Assembly (NCBI RefSeq): GCF_001661345.1
Contig: NW_017962914.1
Span: forward strand, 646,439 to 710,438
Direction of reading: 5' to 3'
Length of the DNA stretch: 64,000 nt
Source of the DNA: Ascoidea rubescens DSM 1968
Lineage: Eukaryota > Ascomycota > Saccharomycetes > Ascoideales > Ascoideaceae
Below are positions 21,174-31,865 of this stretch, piece by piece. The notes under the pieces were generated by a model. That model was not told where the DNA came from and ran no database searches. It was given only the letters and a program-made list of their open reading frames with translations. Made by a program: the position numbers and the translations under genes. Position 1 is the stretch's first letter. Every line of letters begins with the position of its first letter.

Positions 21174-23531
21174 ATGCAATATTTAAATCTTTTTCAACAT
21201 GAATACGTCTTAAAGAATCAAGAAAATCAAGAAAATCAAAAATCAAATATCAACACCAACACTACTATTAACACTACTATTAACACTAACACTACTACAG
21301 CTATTAACAAAAATAATAATCTTAATATCTCTAAAAACCCGAACAGTATCAATGACTTACCAAGTAAAAACCAATTTTACCTGTCTTTCTCACCCTCCTT
21401 TTCCTCCTCCTCGTCTTCGTCCTCATTCAATAAAAACAAGTCTCTAAGTGATATAAGTAGCAACTCAAGCAGCCAATTTTCAAACAACACCACCGAGTCC
21501 ACTACAGTTCCGACTTCACCTTTAAATTTTGACAACAAATCTAAAAACCACCAAAATCAATCATTAACACAATTTCCAAACAAAAAATCAATCAAAAACC
21601 CTCTATTAAACTACAGCACCAACCTATACAGTCACCACGACGCCAACGACGCCAACGCCATTAACTCAAATATTGCTGCTTTTCCCACTGACAACACTTC
21701 TCAAACATCGCTAAATGACTCTATTCATAATACAAATACAAACAACTTCATCGCCTCCCAGATCCAATCAAAATTTATCTTGGCTGAATCGATCATTACA
21801 ACAACTGCCATCTTACTAGAAACAATCTACTTGAAAATCTCACTAAACAACATCAAAAACCACTCAAATTTAAACAAATCTGACAACTTGATCGATCTAA
21901 TTAATTTTATCAAAATCATTTTAAAAAGATCAAAATTCTCTCACAGCACTCTAACTGTTTGTCTTTACTACCTCGTCCGCTTATCAAACGCCATTGATCT
22001 CAACTACAATAACTTGAATCTCTTTTTAATCTCAATTAAATCAGACACTTCTCTACCAAATGACTCAAAAGTCAACAAAATATTGTCCTATTTATCCGAA
22101 AACGTCTTATTATGCAAAAAAAAAACATTTTTAGGTTGTTTAATTCTATCCTGCAAATTCTTACAAGATAAAAATTACTCCCTAAAATCTTGGTCTACAA
22201 TCTCAGGACTACCCATCAACCAACTAAATTCAATTGGCATCACTATTTTCAAAAATTTAAACCACAATCTATTTGTAAGACACAACATGTTCACTATCTG
22301 GTCAAAGATTTTATTACACTTTTACACGCTGCTAATAAGTTCAAATTTTAATAGCGAATTGGCAAATTTAACCATAGAAAGAATTAAAGTGCTTAACACC
22401 TCTGCAACTAATAGCGTCACCAATTCTACCATTAATTCCACCATCAATGCTAATTCCAATACTAATACTAATACTAATACTAATACTAATAACAGTACTA
22501 CTAATGGTATTGATACTAAATTATCAACAATTATAGCGACCAAAGCTGCAGCGATCTCTTCGCGCTGGGCGCTTATTGTTGAAAATTTAAATCCAGACGA
22601 TGATTTTAATTTATTTTTAAATTTTGATTATTTCGAGTTATTAATTAATAACGGATACAAATATAAATTCAGGACAAATGGATACAGTGAAAACGATGAG
22701 ATTGAATACAAAAACAACTCAGAGTTGTTCAAAGAAGACGTTAGAAAACATGGTAAACTATTACCATTATCAATCAATAACCTAAGCACATTGAACAAGA
22801 TTAATTCAATTCGAAATGATGAAAGATTACAAAGGTTAATTGAGATGAAATTAAAAAATGGAATGAAAAAAAGTCAAACGAAAAATTTCATTTTTAGTCA
22901 TCATAATCCTAATAACATTTCAAACATTTCAAACATTCCAAACGATAATGTGAAATATAATAATCTGAAAAAAAATAATATTGGTAATAATATTGACAAT
23001 AATGATAACACTGGAAATGAAAAAAATATTAGTAATTTAATTGATAATTTAAAGGTTTTATTTCCGAAATTGAATGTGGACTTAAGTCAATATGAATCGA
23101 TCAAAGCAAATAACAAAATTAACACTAAAATTAATACTAAAATTAACACCAAAATCAATCATAAAGAACAGTTTATTCAATCAAATAAGGATGATTATTG
23201 CAATCAAATACCCAGTCCTATAGTGAGTCAAGTGTTTAGTCAACTTGATAAACACATACCAATACAGACCAACAGAGACAGCACAAAATTGGAAAGTGAA
23301 AAAAAAAATCAAAGTGAAATTGAAATTGAAAGTGAAAGTGAAAGTAAAAAACGGAAGTTTGGTGAGGAAACTAATACTGGCAATAAACTGCAAATACAAA
23401 AGATTAGAAATACAAATAGTAAAAAAACGACGGAAGCTTGCATTAATAATTGTATTAATTCTGCTGCAGTTAGAAATAATATTGGTATTGATATTAATGG
23501 AACTAGTAATAAAAGAGTTAAAATTTTTTAA
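21174..23531 (+). CDS. Pho85-type (PCL family) cyclin
   Basis: The 785-residue product has a central cyclin domain of the Pcl/Clg1 family, whose members bind and direct the kinase Pho85. The domain spans about residues 195-400. Visible blocks are AESIITTTAILLETIY, a second helix with LTVCLYYLVRL, then FLGCLILSCKFLQDKNYSLKSW, ISGLPINQLNSI and HNLFVRHNMFTIWSKIL. Both ends are long, Asn/Ser/Thr-rich and low in complexity, including TN dipeptide repeats near residues 425-440 and INTK repeats near 645-658. I cannot assign it to Pcl1, Pcl2, Pcl5, Pcl9 or Clg1; the SxW ISGLP block is shared among them. The downstream half carries a Lys/Arg-rich patch (KKRKFGEE) and a basic C-terminus that could be nuclear localisation signals. 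Codon 70 is a CTG inside a Ser-rich stretch. Confidence 0.8.
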   Translation: MQYLNLFQHEYVLKNQENQENQKSNINTNTTINTTINTNTTTAINKNNNLNISKNPNSINDLPSKNQFYLSFSPSFSSSSSSSSFNKNKSLSDISSNSSSQFSNNTTESTTVPTSPLNFDNKSKNHQNQSLTQFPNKKSIKNPLLNYSTNLYSHHDANDANAINSNIAAFPTDNTSQTSLNDSIHNTNTNNFIASQIQSKFILAESIITTTAILLETIYLKISLNNIKNHSNLNKSDNLIDLINFIKIILKRSKFSHSTLTVCLYYLVRLSNAIDLNYNNLNLFLISIKSDTSLPNDSKVNKILSYLSENVLLCKKKTFLGCLILSCKFLQDKNYSLKSWSTISGLPINQLNSIGITIFKNLNHNLFVRHNMFTIWSKILLHFYTLLISSNFNSELANLTIERIKVLNTSATNSVTNSTINSTINANSNTNTNTNTNTNNSTTNGIDTKLSTIIATKAAAISSRWALIVENLNPDDDFNLFLNFDYFELLINNGYKYKFRTNGYSENDEIEYKNNSELFKEDVRKHGKLLPLSINNLSTLNKINSIRNDERLQRLIEMKLKNGMKKSQTKNFIFSHHNPNNISNISNIPNDNVKYNNLKKNNIGNNIDNNDNTGNEKNISNLIDNLKVLFPKLNVDLSQYESIKANNKINTKINTKINTKINHKEQFIQSNKDDYCNQIPSPIVSQVFSQLDKHIPIQTNRDSTKLESEKKNQSEIEIESESESKKRKFGEETNTGNKLQIQKIRNTNSKKTTEACINNCINSAAVRNNIGIDINGTSNKRVKIF

Positions 23532-24262
23532 ATTTGTAAAATACCTGTATTTCGATTATGATTACTAAACTTCAATTTAAATTCCACTCTGAATTTCAAA
23601 TACAGTTGATTGGGGATGTGATAAGTAGTAATTATCATGTTTGCTTATTGAGTGTTATTTGCTGTTTTTATCTATTTAGTTTTGTTAATTTTTAACATTT
23701 CAATCATTTATAATTTTTTCTATTTTTTCTATTTTTTCTATAACTTTTTCTATAACTTTTTCTATTACTTTTTCTATTACTTTTTCTATGTTTTTGTTTT
23801 CCCTATCACTTTGTTTTTTATTTTTTTACTATTACTCAACCAGTATTATTAAGTGTTCTGTTTGACCGTTTATTGATGTTATCTTACTTTTATTCATTTA
23901 TTTGTCTATTCAGTTATTCATCTATTTATTTGTTTGTTATCTAAATAATTTCCTATATATTTTTTCTGCTCCTTATCAGTATCTAGTTTCCCTATTACTC
24001 TTGACTTCAGTTCTACTTTAATCCAATATCAGTACAACACCAATCTCGCTTCCCTCTGCTGCTTCTGTTGTTTCTGCTGCGTCGGACACCGCTTAGAAGA
24101 AGTTGAAGAAATAAGCACGTGCCACATCCGTGAAACAGAAGGCGACTGCCTGATCGAGCGACTGCCGCCGAGCAACGTGACGAATGCGGCAAGCCCCCAG
24201 TCATCCCGTTCGTGATACTGCTCACAATGCCCCAAGAAGGCAATTAGGCGCCTCCTGCACGC

Positions 24263-24280
24263 TGAGTCAGCACTGAGTCA
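24263..24280. promoter_or_regulatory. Two Gcn4/AP-1-type sites upstream of UGA1
   Basis: The palindromic core TGAGTCA occurs twice, at 24263-24269 and 24274-24280, 310-330 bases before the UGA1 ATG. This is the consensus for Gcn4, the activator of amino acid biosynthesis, and related bZIP factors. Two copies 11 bases apart, one helical turn, are unlikely by chance. Confidence 0.6.
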
Positions 24281-24471
24281 GCTGGCGCGTGCGCTTTTCG
24301 TGTAGCACCGATAGTCCTCAGCTCCACACTGTTTCTGTACCGAAACTGCTCATCGACCTTTCAAGAGCCTTAGCCGCCAGCGCAACTCATCGTCGCTCCA
24401 GATCCATCTTCTTGATTTCCTGATCTCTAGTTTCTGCTTTCTTTCCTTTTCCAACATGGCTACTTGTTTGC

Positions 24472-24479
24472 TATATAAG
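24472..24479 (+). promoter_or_regulatory. TATA box of UGA1
   Basis: TATATAAG lies 112 bases before the UGA1 ATG and downstream of the paired TGAGTCA sites, a normal arrangement for a regulated yeast promoter. Confidence 0.6.
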
Positions 24480-24590
24480 TCCTCTTGTTTTTCCTGTTTT
24501 TTCTAGTTTTCTTTATCTTTTTTTTTCTCTTTATCTATCTTCCCTAGAGATTATTCCTCATATCCTTTTTTGCAATCACTGGCTTCGAAA

Positions 24591-26006
24591 ATGTCTATTT
24601 CTTCTCAATACTACCCAGATGAGCCATCTGCTCCAACCGTCAACACAACTGTCATTCCTGGCCCAGTATCTCAAAAAGCCATTGCTGACTTGGGCAAAGT
24701 CTTTGATTCCAGAACTGTTTACTTTGTTGCTGATTATGAAAAATCTCTCGGTAATTATATCTCTGATGTTGATGGTAACGTTTACTTGGATTTATATGCT
24801 CAAATTGCTTCCATTGCTTTAGGTTACAATAACCCTGCTTTGATTAAAGCTGCACAATCTCCTGAAATGATCAGAGCTTTGGTCGAGAGACCTGCTTTGG
24901 GTAACTTTCCAGGCAAAGATTTCGAATCATTGCTATCCAAAATCTTAAAAGTCGCTCCTCCAGGCCAAGATAAAGTATGGTCCGGTTTATCTGGTGCTGA
25001 CGCTAATGAATTGGCATTCAAAGCTGCCTTCATGTACTACCAACAAAAGAAGAGAGGTTACAGCACTGAATTCACTCCAGAAGAAGAATACTCCTGTATG
25101 CAAAATCAGTCTCCAGGTTCTCCCCAATTAGCTGTCTTATCCTTTGAAAGAGCCTTCCATGGTCGTTTATTTGCAACCGCCTCTGTTACTCGCTCAAAAC
25201 CAATCCACAAAATTGACTTGCCTTCTTTTAACTGGCCAAAAGCTGAATATCCTTCTTATAAATACCCATTGTCCAAATACGAAAAGGAAAACAAACAAGA
25301 AGATGATAGATGCTTGGCTATAGTTGAAAACTTGATCAAAACCTGGGAATTCCCCGTTGCTGCTTTGATCATAGAACCCGTTCAATCTGAAGGTGGTGAC
25401 AACCATGGCTCTTCTTATTTCTTCCAAGGTTTAAGAGACATCACTTTACAAAACGACGTTGTTATGATTGTTGACGAAGTTCAAACCGGTGTTGGTGCCA
25501 CTGGTAAATTATGGGCCCATGAACATTTCAACTTATCTCCTGCTCCTGATTTAGTCACCTTTTCTAAAAAATTCCAAAGTGCCGGTTACTGGTTCCACGA
25601 TGATAAATTCATTCCAAACAAAACCTATAGACAATTCAACACCTGGTGTGGTGATCCAGCCAGAATGATTATCGCTGGTGCCATTGCTGAGGAAATTGTT
25701 AAACACGACTTGGTTGAACACACTGCCAAAGTCGGCGATTACATCTATAATGGTTTAGCCAAACTAGCTGATAAATATCCAAAGGACATTCAAAACTTGC
25801 GTGGTAAAGCCACCTTCATTGCTTTTGATTTAGAATCGCAAAATGATCGTGACAACTTCCTTTACCAGTTAAAATTAAATGGTGTCAACTGTGGTGGTTG
25901 TGCTGAGAACTCAGTTCGTTTACGTCCAACTTTGACTTTTGAAAATAAACACGCTGATATCTTTCTTGCTGCTGTTGATAATGTCTTGTCTGCCAAACGC
26001 CAATAA
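24591..26006 (+). CDS. UGA1: 4-aminobutyrate aminotransferase (GABA transaminase)
   Basis: This 471-residue enzyme transfers the amino group of GABA to 2-oxoglutarate, giving succinate semialdehyde and glutamate, the first step of GABA breakdown in the cytosol. It is a class III PLP aminotransferase. Visible features are WSGLSGADANE in the substrate/cofactor pocket, FHGR, IEPVQSEGGDNHGS, the cofactor Asp in IVDEVQTGVGATG, and TFSKKFQ, where Lys326 or Lys327 holds PLP, then FNTWCGDP. Length equals S. cerevisiae Uga1 (471). The open frame extends upstream to 24570 from a TTG, but the first ATG at 24591 gives the expected N-terminus. No CTG codon occurs in the gene. Two Gcn4-type sites and a TATA box lie upstream. 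Confidence 0.96.
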   Translation: MSISSQYYPDEPSAPTVNTTVIPGPVSQKAIADLGKVFDSRTVYFVADYEKSLGNYISDVDGNVYLDLYAQIASIALGYNNPALIKAAQSPEMIRALVERPALGNFPGKDFESLLSKILKVAPPGQDKVWSGLSGADANELAFKAAFMYYQQKKRGYSTEFTPEEEYSCMQNQSPGSPQLAVLSFERAFHGRLFATASVTRSKPIHKIDLPSFNWPKAEYPSYKYPLSKYEKENKQEDDRCLAIVENLIKTWEFPVAALIIEPVQSEGGDNHGSSYFFQGLRDITLQNDVVMIVDEVQTGVGATGKLWAHEHFNLSPAPDLVTFSKKFQSAGYWFHDDKFIPNKTYRQFNTWCGDPARMIIAGAIAEEIVKHDLVEHTAKVGDYIYNGLAKLADKYPKDIQNLRGKATFIAFDLESQNDRDNFLYQLKLNGVNCGGCAENSVRLRPTLTFENKHADIFLAAVDNVLSAKRQ

Positions 26007-26520
26007 ATCCAAATCCAAATCCAAAACAAACTAATATTTAGTTTAATACTCAATTTAATATTCAATATGATATAATAATCAATTCCTACCTAACAACACT
26101 ACTAATATTCTTCCTCTCTTTTTGTCTGTCATCTCGTTTATATTATTATGATCTTTTATAGTTGTACTTTTATTTCCTCATTTCCACATACATAATTTTA
26201 TATAAATAAACACATTTCCCTCTTTTCTAAAGAACAAACAAAAACAAATAAACTCTGATCCTGTATCTGCGATGATTTTAGTGGGTTTTTAAACTTTTAA
26301 CATTTCTCTAAGGTTTGCAAATTTGAGTTTTTGGAATCTTTGTTTACAAAAGAAAGAGAACACAAAGTTTCCACTTATTTTTTTACTCTTTTGATCGCTT
26401 TATCTCCTCCGTTTTGCTTTATCTCTTTATCTCTTTCCCGCCCATCGACCTGATCTAGTCTTATCTGGCCAATCTGGATTCTTCTCTATCTTCCTTTTCA
26501 ATCCCACCTTCAATCTTACA
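26007..26520. other. Spacer between UGA1 and the esterase gene
   Basis: These 514 bases begin with AT-rich 3' sequence of UGA1. From 26400 they become pyrimidine-rich (CTTTATCTC repeats), typical of a yeast promoter just upstream of the start. No gene is seen. Confidence 0.5.
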
Positions 26521-27993
26521 ATGATCAAATTCAATATCATCGACAAACTCGTCTTCTTAACTTTGGCCTTAACCATAATGTTCTACGACTATGGTATTGT
26601 TGATACAATCATTTATTTCTCAGCTTCCCTCCCCTTTTTAAGTTTGTTGCACCTTTAAAACAAAAAAGAACTGCTATTTAAAATTCATCTCTTTCTTGTA
26701 CTAACCACCCATCTTTGCCTTTTTCCTTTTTTTCTTGCAGTGTTTCAATTGCCTGGTGATGTCTTTCTTAACTACTTTTTAAAAGGTACTATGGTTAATT
26801 TTTTCTATAAATCAAGAAAATTAAACGTTAAAAATTCTTCATATCTTAAAAATACCAACTTATTTGAATTTATTGTCATCAAAATCTTAAAACACCAATT
26901 GAAAAATTTTAAACCCAATGGAATCGGTGGAGTAATCCTCAATGATTTTAAATTATTTAAATTTTTTCACAAATACAGGAACTATGGCACATCTCTACAT
27001 CTAAATCTATTAGGAATAATTAAAATCGATAAAATCAAAAACATCAATGGTTTAAAAGGTTTCAATGGATTTTGGATTCATAATCCCGATAAAACTTATG
27101 CTCACGATTTAATCCTCTTCTATATTCATGGCGGAGGCTTTAATAGCAATCCATCTTATTTATATATTGAGTTCTTAAATTCTTTACTAGAATCTTTATT
27201 TTTGAAGGGCTTCAAAAATCCTGCGGTTTTCATACCAAGTTTTGTTAAAAGAAAAAATTCAATTATTATCGATCAACAATATCCACAACAGCTAAATAGG
27301 TTGAGCAAAATTTGGAATTACATCAATGAAATCAATCCAAATTCGAATATAGTTTTAATGGGCGATTCAACCGGTGGAACTCTAGCTCTATCATTATTAC
27401 TACATATAACTAAACCAAATAAATTAATTGAAAACTCAACCCAATTGAAAAAACCATTGGCAATGTTATTGATCTCTCCTGTGACTAATATATTTTATCA
27501 CAACTCAAAATTACAATACGAATACAATCTTGAACATGATTTATCAAACGATGAATTCAGTTCGGAAGATGACAACAACAATATATTGAGTGAAGTCCTA
27601 GACAACTGCCCCGATTTTATAACAGAGAAGACTATCGCAAACTGGTCAGAGTCCTATCTCAGCGACTATTCCAATAAATTAGATCCATATCTAAATCCAG
27701 GAATGTGTGAATCAATCGACGTCTGGAGTAAGGCAATCCCATCCATTGGAATCTCCATCATATATGGCGAGGAAGAATATCTCAGTAATGATATAGCCCA
27801 GTTTACCAAAATACTAAAATCGGCTGGTAAAGTGAAAGTCGACGCCATCAGCAGAGAGATTCACAATTGGCCCATTCTTAATTACTATGTGAGTAAAGAT
27901 AACAAGAAAAAATCGAAGGGAATCGAATTGATCTCTGAGAGACTAACCAACATGATTCTATGGCAAACTCCTTCACATTTCGAGGACTACTGA
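26521..27993 (+). CDS. Say1-like alpha/beta hydrolase (probable steryl acetyl hydrolase), spliced
   Basis: The large exon (26741-27993) has no ATG at its 5' end. An upstream ATG at 26521 opens a 24-codon exon with a hydrophobic segment. It joins after 26593 across a 147-base intron with an unusual GTATTG donor, a TACTAAC branch point and a TTGCAG acceptor at 26740, and the phase fits. The 441-residue product has the oxyanion motif HGGGF (His154), the nucleophile Ser234 in GDSTGG, and a likely catalytic His399 in EIHNWP. The order and spacing fit the hormone-sensitive-lipase-like family containing yeast Say1 (424 aa), an ER membrane enzyme that removes acetyl groups from sterols. The N-terminal hydrophobic stretch would be the membrane anchor. 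The exact substrate is inferred; another esterase of this family is possible. Confidence 0.75.
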
Positions 27994-28360
27994 TTTTTGC
28001 CATGTCTGCCAACCAACATTGCCCATATTGCCCCAAGGATGCCTGACAACAAGAATTCTTACAAGTGCTGCTGTTGTTGCTGTTGCTGTTTAGGCAATTG
28101 CAGCAACAGAAGCACTTGCAAGACCTGGATATACTACGATATCCATCGATACACACAGCTCCATCAATATACAATACATCTATATCTGAACTTTCCATCA
28201 GCCTCAGCCACGGTTCCTATGAGGCTTGGGACTTACCCTTCTTTGGGAAATAACAGCAGGCGAAGTTCAGCAGACAGAAGATGGGTAAAAACGACGAAAA
28301 CACAACAGCTGTAGAAGAACAGTGCATTGCTGGATAGATTGTGTGCTTTACAGGTAGAAG
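27994..28360. other. CHS5 promoter region with inverted repeat
   Basis: This 367-base spacer is GC-richer than its neighbours. An imperfect inverted repeat pairs 28062-28080 with 28100-28118 (17 of 19 positions match), built on CTG/CAG triplets. Short frames on both strands are Cys-rich because of the same triplets (TGC in a repeated context) and are not real genes. Confidence 0.5.
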
Positions 28361-29905
28361 ATGGTTGAGGTTTCATTGACTGTGGGTAAATTGGACGCTT
28401 CGTTGGCCTTGTTGTTGACTAGCGATCATCATTTGATTGAGTTTCCAACCATTTTGTTGCCAGAAGGAGTCCAGGCTGGCTCGATTATCAAAATCAAATG
28501 TGATAAAAATCTAGAATTGGAGAAAAGAGAAAAGGATATATTTTTCAGAATCCAAGAACAGATTTTAAATGAGTTTGGTAGAAATGGTCCAAAGCCCCCA
28601 ATTTTGAAAATTAGAAATATAACTCAGACTTCTTGTGTATTAGAATGGGACGCGTTGGAATTGGGCACAACATCTTTGAAATCTCTTATATTATACAAAA
28701 ACGGTACAAGATTAACCCAAATTCAAAATCCTCTAATCAATTCAACGATCAAGTTATCTGGGTTGGCTGTTGATACTCCATTTGAATTTTATTTAAGATT
28801 AGACACCACCGCTGGCATATACAAATCCGAAAGAGTTCAAGTTAAAACTCACAAGATGACTGATTTAACTGGTATTACTGTTTGTTTAGGTGAAATCAAT
28901 CCAAAAGAAAACATTTCAAAATATGACATTGAATTAATATTAAAAAAAATGGGTGCAAAACCTATTCAATCTCAAGTTCAAGTCGATACAACTCATTTTG
29001 TCTGCACTATAGCCGCTGGGGCTCAATGCGAAAATGCAGTTAATGCTAATATACCAATTGTCAGACCTGAATGGTTAAAAGCTTGTGAAACTGAAAAGAA
29101 AATTATTGGCGTATCAATATTCTATCTTGATCACTCAGATTCTGAAATTATCAAACGTTATAAGATAGAACATACAATAACACCCACTCCACCAAGGGAG
29201 ACTCCTGCAACACCAAAAAAATCCTCGCCTGTTTTTAATACCACTGAAACCCCTAGATCTGCAAAAGATGTTGGTGAACAAGAAAAAGTTGAAGACAAAA
29301 TTGACGATAAAGAAATGGAAGATGTTCCATTAGACGAGAGTGTTGAGCTTCCTAAACCTAAACAAAATCAACAGCCTTTATCTGAAGTTCCAATCATTGA
29401 ATCATTGACTAAGCAACCAACAGTTGAATCCGGTCCAAAAAGTCCTAAAAAGGAATTCAAACCAAAGTTAATTGAAAAAGATATAAAGACCCATGAAACC
29501 TCTTCGACGCCCACTATTACAGTGACAAGTTTTGATCATAAAGAAAATGACAAGTCTAAAACTAAAGAAAATAAGCCTGCAGTTGCACAAGAAATAAATG
29601 AAGAAGCAGAAGTCAAAGACTCTAAAGTTGAGAAATTGGAGGAAAAAGAAAAAGAGGAATCTAAAACTGATGGGTTCAAAGCTGATGAGTTCAAAGCTGA
29701 TGAACCCAAGGCTGAAGAACCTGAACCTGAGGAGCCCAAAGCTGAAGAACCTAAAGTTGAGGAAGCTAAACCTGAGGATTTAGAAAAAAAAGAATTTGAA
29801 AATGAGAAAGAAAAGAAGATACCAGAGGAAACTGAAAAGCCAAAGGAAAACACTGAGTCTGCAGAAGAAGCAAAATCAATAAAAAAGGAAAACGATATTT
29901 TATAG
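28361..29905 (+). CDS. CHS5: Exomer scaffold protein Chs5
   Basis: Chs5 is the core of exomer, the trans-Golgi coat that with ChAPs proteins exports chitin synthase Chs3 and other cargo to the surface. The first 75 residues match the yeast N-terminal dimer/ChAP-binding segment ([27 protein letters not shown]). A fibronectin type III domain follows at about 80-165 ([17 protein letters not shown]), then a BRCT domain at about 167-262 ([29 protein letters not shown]). The rest is a Lys/Glu/Pro-rich tail with degenerate EPKAE pentapeptide repeats at about 440-475, as in other yeast Chs5 tails. The tail is shorter than in S. cerevisiae (514 versus 671 residues). The ATG at 28361 aligns with the known start. 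Confidence 0.94.
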   Translation: MVEVSLTVGKLDASLALLLTSDHHLIEFPTILLPEGVQAGSIIKIKCDKNLELEKREKDIFFRIQEQILNEFGRNGPKPPILKIRNITQTSCVLEWDALELGTTSLKSLILYKNGTRLTQIQNPLINSTIKLSGLAVDTPFEFYLRLDTTAGIYKSERVQVKTHKMTDLTGITVCLGEINPKENISKYDIELILKKMGAKPIQSQVQVDTTHFVCTIAAGAQCENAVNANIPIVRPEWLKACETEKKIIGVSIFYLDHSDSEIIKRYKIEHTITPTPPRETPATPKKSSPVFNTTETPRSAKDVGEQEKVEDKIDDKEMEDVPLDESVELPKPKQNQQPLSEVPIIESLTKQPTVESGPKSPKKEFKPKLIEKDIKTHETSSTPTITVTSFDHKENDKSKTKENKPAVAQEINEEAEVKDSKVEKLEEKEKEESKTDGFKADEFKADEPKAEEPEPEEPKAEEPKVEEAKPEDLEKKEFENEKEKKIPEETEKPKENTESAEEAKSIKKENDIL

Positions 29906-30221
29906 TAATTTTTTTTTAAACGCTATTTTCGAATTCGACGTATCAATCATTTCGGATATTTATTGTAATTTATTCTTCACTTTCTACTAATAAAATTATT
30001 TATTTTATTTTCTTTGCTAATTTTGTACGACTTCAATTTTTGTTATTTATTTAAAAAATGTATCAGTCTTATAAGTATTTGAAGTAATATGTAAAAAAAA
30101 TATTAGTGAAAATAAAAGTAAAAAGCCAGAACTGAAGAGTAAATTTGTAAAAGTTCTACAATTATAATTCCTATTAAATGTTCAGTAAAACAATATAAAA
30201 AGATATAACCTAAACACTAGT
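29906..30221. other. Convergent spacer CHS5/VMA7
   Basis: The two genes end toward each other across 316 AT-rich bases. T-runs after the CHS5 stop and A/T-rich tracts near 30080-30210 are suitable for 3' end formation in both directions. Nothing else is seen. Confidence 0.5.
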
Positions 30222-30596
30222 TTATTCACCAAAAAGTCTCTTAACTCTTCTTAAAACAGAATCCTTTTCAGGATCGTATGGGTGATCTTTAGATGGAATT
30301 TCTAGAACTGCAGGAAAAGCAGCTGTAAAGTTTTCAACTTTAAATCGAATTCTTTCAGCCAAATGCTGATTGATCAATATAATTGCAATGTCATCTCTTT
30401 TGGTTGTATAATTGTCAAAAGCCTTTGCCAAATCATCATCAGTGGTCTTGGAATCAACAACAATGAAATTTTTCTGTTTGTAGGACTCAGTAGCATCGTT
30501 ACTGATCTGACCAACACCAGCTAAAAGCATTCCAGTGACAGTGTCTTCGTCGCCTATAACAGCTATCAAAGTTCTCTTCTTAGCTTCTTCGGCCAT
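30222..30596 (-). CDS. VMA7: V-ATPase subunit F
   Basis: This 124-residue protein is subunit F of the vacuolar H+-ATPase V1 sector, part of the central rotor stalk. The family signature is clear: [21 protein letters not shown] at the N-terminus, [14 protein letters not shown], then [18 protein letters not shown], and the C-terminal [31 protein letters not shown] block cut by family length. S. cerevisiae Vma7 has 118 residues. It is divergently transcribed from DPC29 across 366 bases, the arrangement of YGR020C and YGR021W in S. cerevisiae. Confidence 0.96.
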   Translation of the reverse strand: MAEEAKKRTLIAVIGDEDTVTGMLLAGVGQISNDATESYKQKNFIVVDSKTTDDDLAKAFDNYTTKRDDIAIILINQHLAERIRFKVENFTAAFPAVLEIPSKDHPYDPEKDSVLRRVKRLFGE

Positions 30597-30962
30597 TGTT
30601 GAGATGTACTTTAAAAAAAAGATAGTGATAGTGTTAATAAATAATCACTCAATTGAACAATTTCAAAGAAAAGAACCAGCATTTTTAAGTAATGTTCCAG
30701 CTGCTATCCAGTAAACTTACAGTTTAAACAGAAAAATGTCAGTTGTAAATCGACAGTTTGTAGCAGTTGTTAGACCTTGGTATCGTTCTTGTTGTTTTGA
30801 TGAAGAGAAGAAAGCAGCAGATCGTATTCTGAGCACTGGTTACCCGGTCCGGGCTGGATGAATCGTTGTATAAGATGCTTTCTCCAAAGTGCTCAATATG
30901 GAGCTGTTATTTGGAAACATTGGAAAAGCTCAAATATATTTACTTTGGTGTAGATCTAGTAG
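30597..30962. promoter_or_regulatory. Divergent promoter VMA7/DPC29 with a Reb1-like site
   Basis: This 366-base region must drive both genes. It contains TTACCCG at 30840-30846, the consensus of the general regulatory factor Reb1, which opens nucleosome-free regions in yeast promoters. It is embedded in a short GC-rich patch (CCCGGTCCGGGC). The position is about 245 bases from VMA7 and 120 bases from DPC29. Confidence 0.5.
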
Positions 30963-31865
30963 ATGGGAGAGGTGTTTTCGATGATGATAAGAACAATACG
31001 CCCAGTTTCTCGCAGCTTGATATCCTTTTCTGCCGACTTTTCATCAAGATGCTTTACAGCTTTGCTAAATCCAGTTCTATCAGGGCATAGCAAATGGTCG
31101 TCAATTAAGCATTCCAAAGCCAGAAACGATGCTGCTAGAAACAAGTTGATAAACAAATTAACGCAGCATGTTTATGTTGCAACCAAACTTGGGGGTAGTG
31201 GTGATCGAACATTGAATCTTAGATTAGCAACTGCCATCGAGTTGGCTAATAAAAGCAATGTTCCAAAAGCTGCTATTGAAAATGCAATTAAAAGAGGAAC
31301 AGGTCAAGGGAAAGATGCTGTCAATTTAGAACAGTACACGTACGAGTTAATTGGACCCAGTGGAGTTTCACTTGTGATAGAGTGCTTAAGTGATAATAGT
31401 AATAGAGCACTTAGTTATCTCAAGGACGCGATATCTAAAACAAATACATCATTTTCTCCTACATTATTCAATTTCGAAAAGAAGGGAATTATTGTGATAG
31501 ACAAAGGTGAAGTTGATGAGGATGAAGCGTCAGATTTGATCATCGATAGTGGGTGCGAAGATTATCAAATTCAAGAAAAAGCAAGAGACGAAAATGACAA
31601 ATTGATTCTTGATTCAAATGGAAAACCTAGAATATACCAGGTAATTACAGAAGTTAAAGAAACAAGTGTTGTGGCAAATGTTCTCAAAGAAAATTTCAAG
31701 ATTCAGAACTTTGGTATCGATTACATTCCTAAACCTGATTTAATGGTTTCAATTACTGATGCAGATGCTAAAGAAAAATACAATAAGTTGATAGACGCTC
31801 TTGAATCTCTTGATCAGGTCACAGAAATATACTCTAATCTCAAAGAAGAAGACGAAGAAGAGTAA
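30963..31865 (+). CDS. DPC29: Mitochondrial YebC/TACO1-family translation factor
   Basis: The 300-residue product belongs to the YebC/TACO1 family, which helps mitochondrial ribosomes translate their few mRNAs; the S. cerevisiae member is Dpc29 (YGR021W). The family core begins at GHSKWSSIKHSKARNDAARNK cut short here, about residue 41, followed by the KSNVPKAAIENAIKRGTG block and the YELIGPSGVSLVIECLSDN block. The C-terminal third carries the acidic insert and PxPD region typical of the third domain. Residues 1-40 are Arg/Ser-rich with almost no acidic residue and look like a mitochondrial presequence, especially if translation starts at the second or third Met (residue 7 or 8). It shares a divergent promoter with VMA7. 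Confidence 0.92.
   Translation: MGEVFSMMIRTIRPVSRSLISFSADFSSRCFTALLNPVLSGHSKWSSIKHSKARNDAARNKLINKLTQHVYVATKLGGSGDRTLNLRLATAIELANKSNVPKAAIENAIKRGTGQGKDAVNLEQYTYELIGPSGVSLVIECLSDNSNRALSYLKDAISKTNTSFSPTLFNFEKKGIIVIDKGEVDEDEASDLIIDSGCEDYQIQEKARDENDKLILDSNGKPRIYQVITEVKETSVVANVLKENFKIQNFGIDYIPKPDLMVSITDADAKEKYNKLIDALESLDQVTEIYSNLKEEDEEE

Larger units (their letters stand above)
23532..24590. other. Spacer and promoter of UGA1
   Basis: No gene is seen. After the cyclin stop comes T-rich sequence with a tandem TTTTTCTAT(A/T) repeat at 23710-23800. From 24040 to 24400 lies a G/C-rich island (37 of 60 bases G/C at 24121-24180) with CTG/CTTCTGCTG-like triplet strings. Two TGAGTCA sites and a TATA box follow, so this island is probably the regulatory core of UGA1. 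Minus-strand frames of 68-76 codons here look like shadows. Confidence 0.5.

Noticed and set aside
24013-24243. Minus-strand frames upstream of UGA1
   Set aside because: They lie in the GC-rich UGA1 promoter and have Arg/Ser-rich composition typical of antisense GC-rich DNA.
27878-28314. Cys-rich short frames in the CHS5 promoter
   Set aside because: The Cys run comes from TGC in CTG-type triplet DNA; frames exist on both strands and neither resembles a known small Cys-rich protein.
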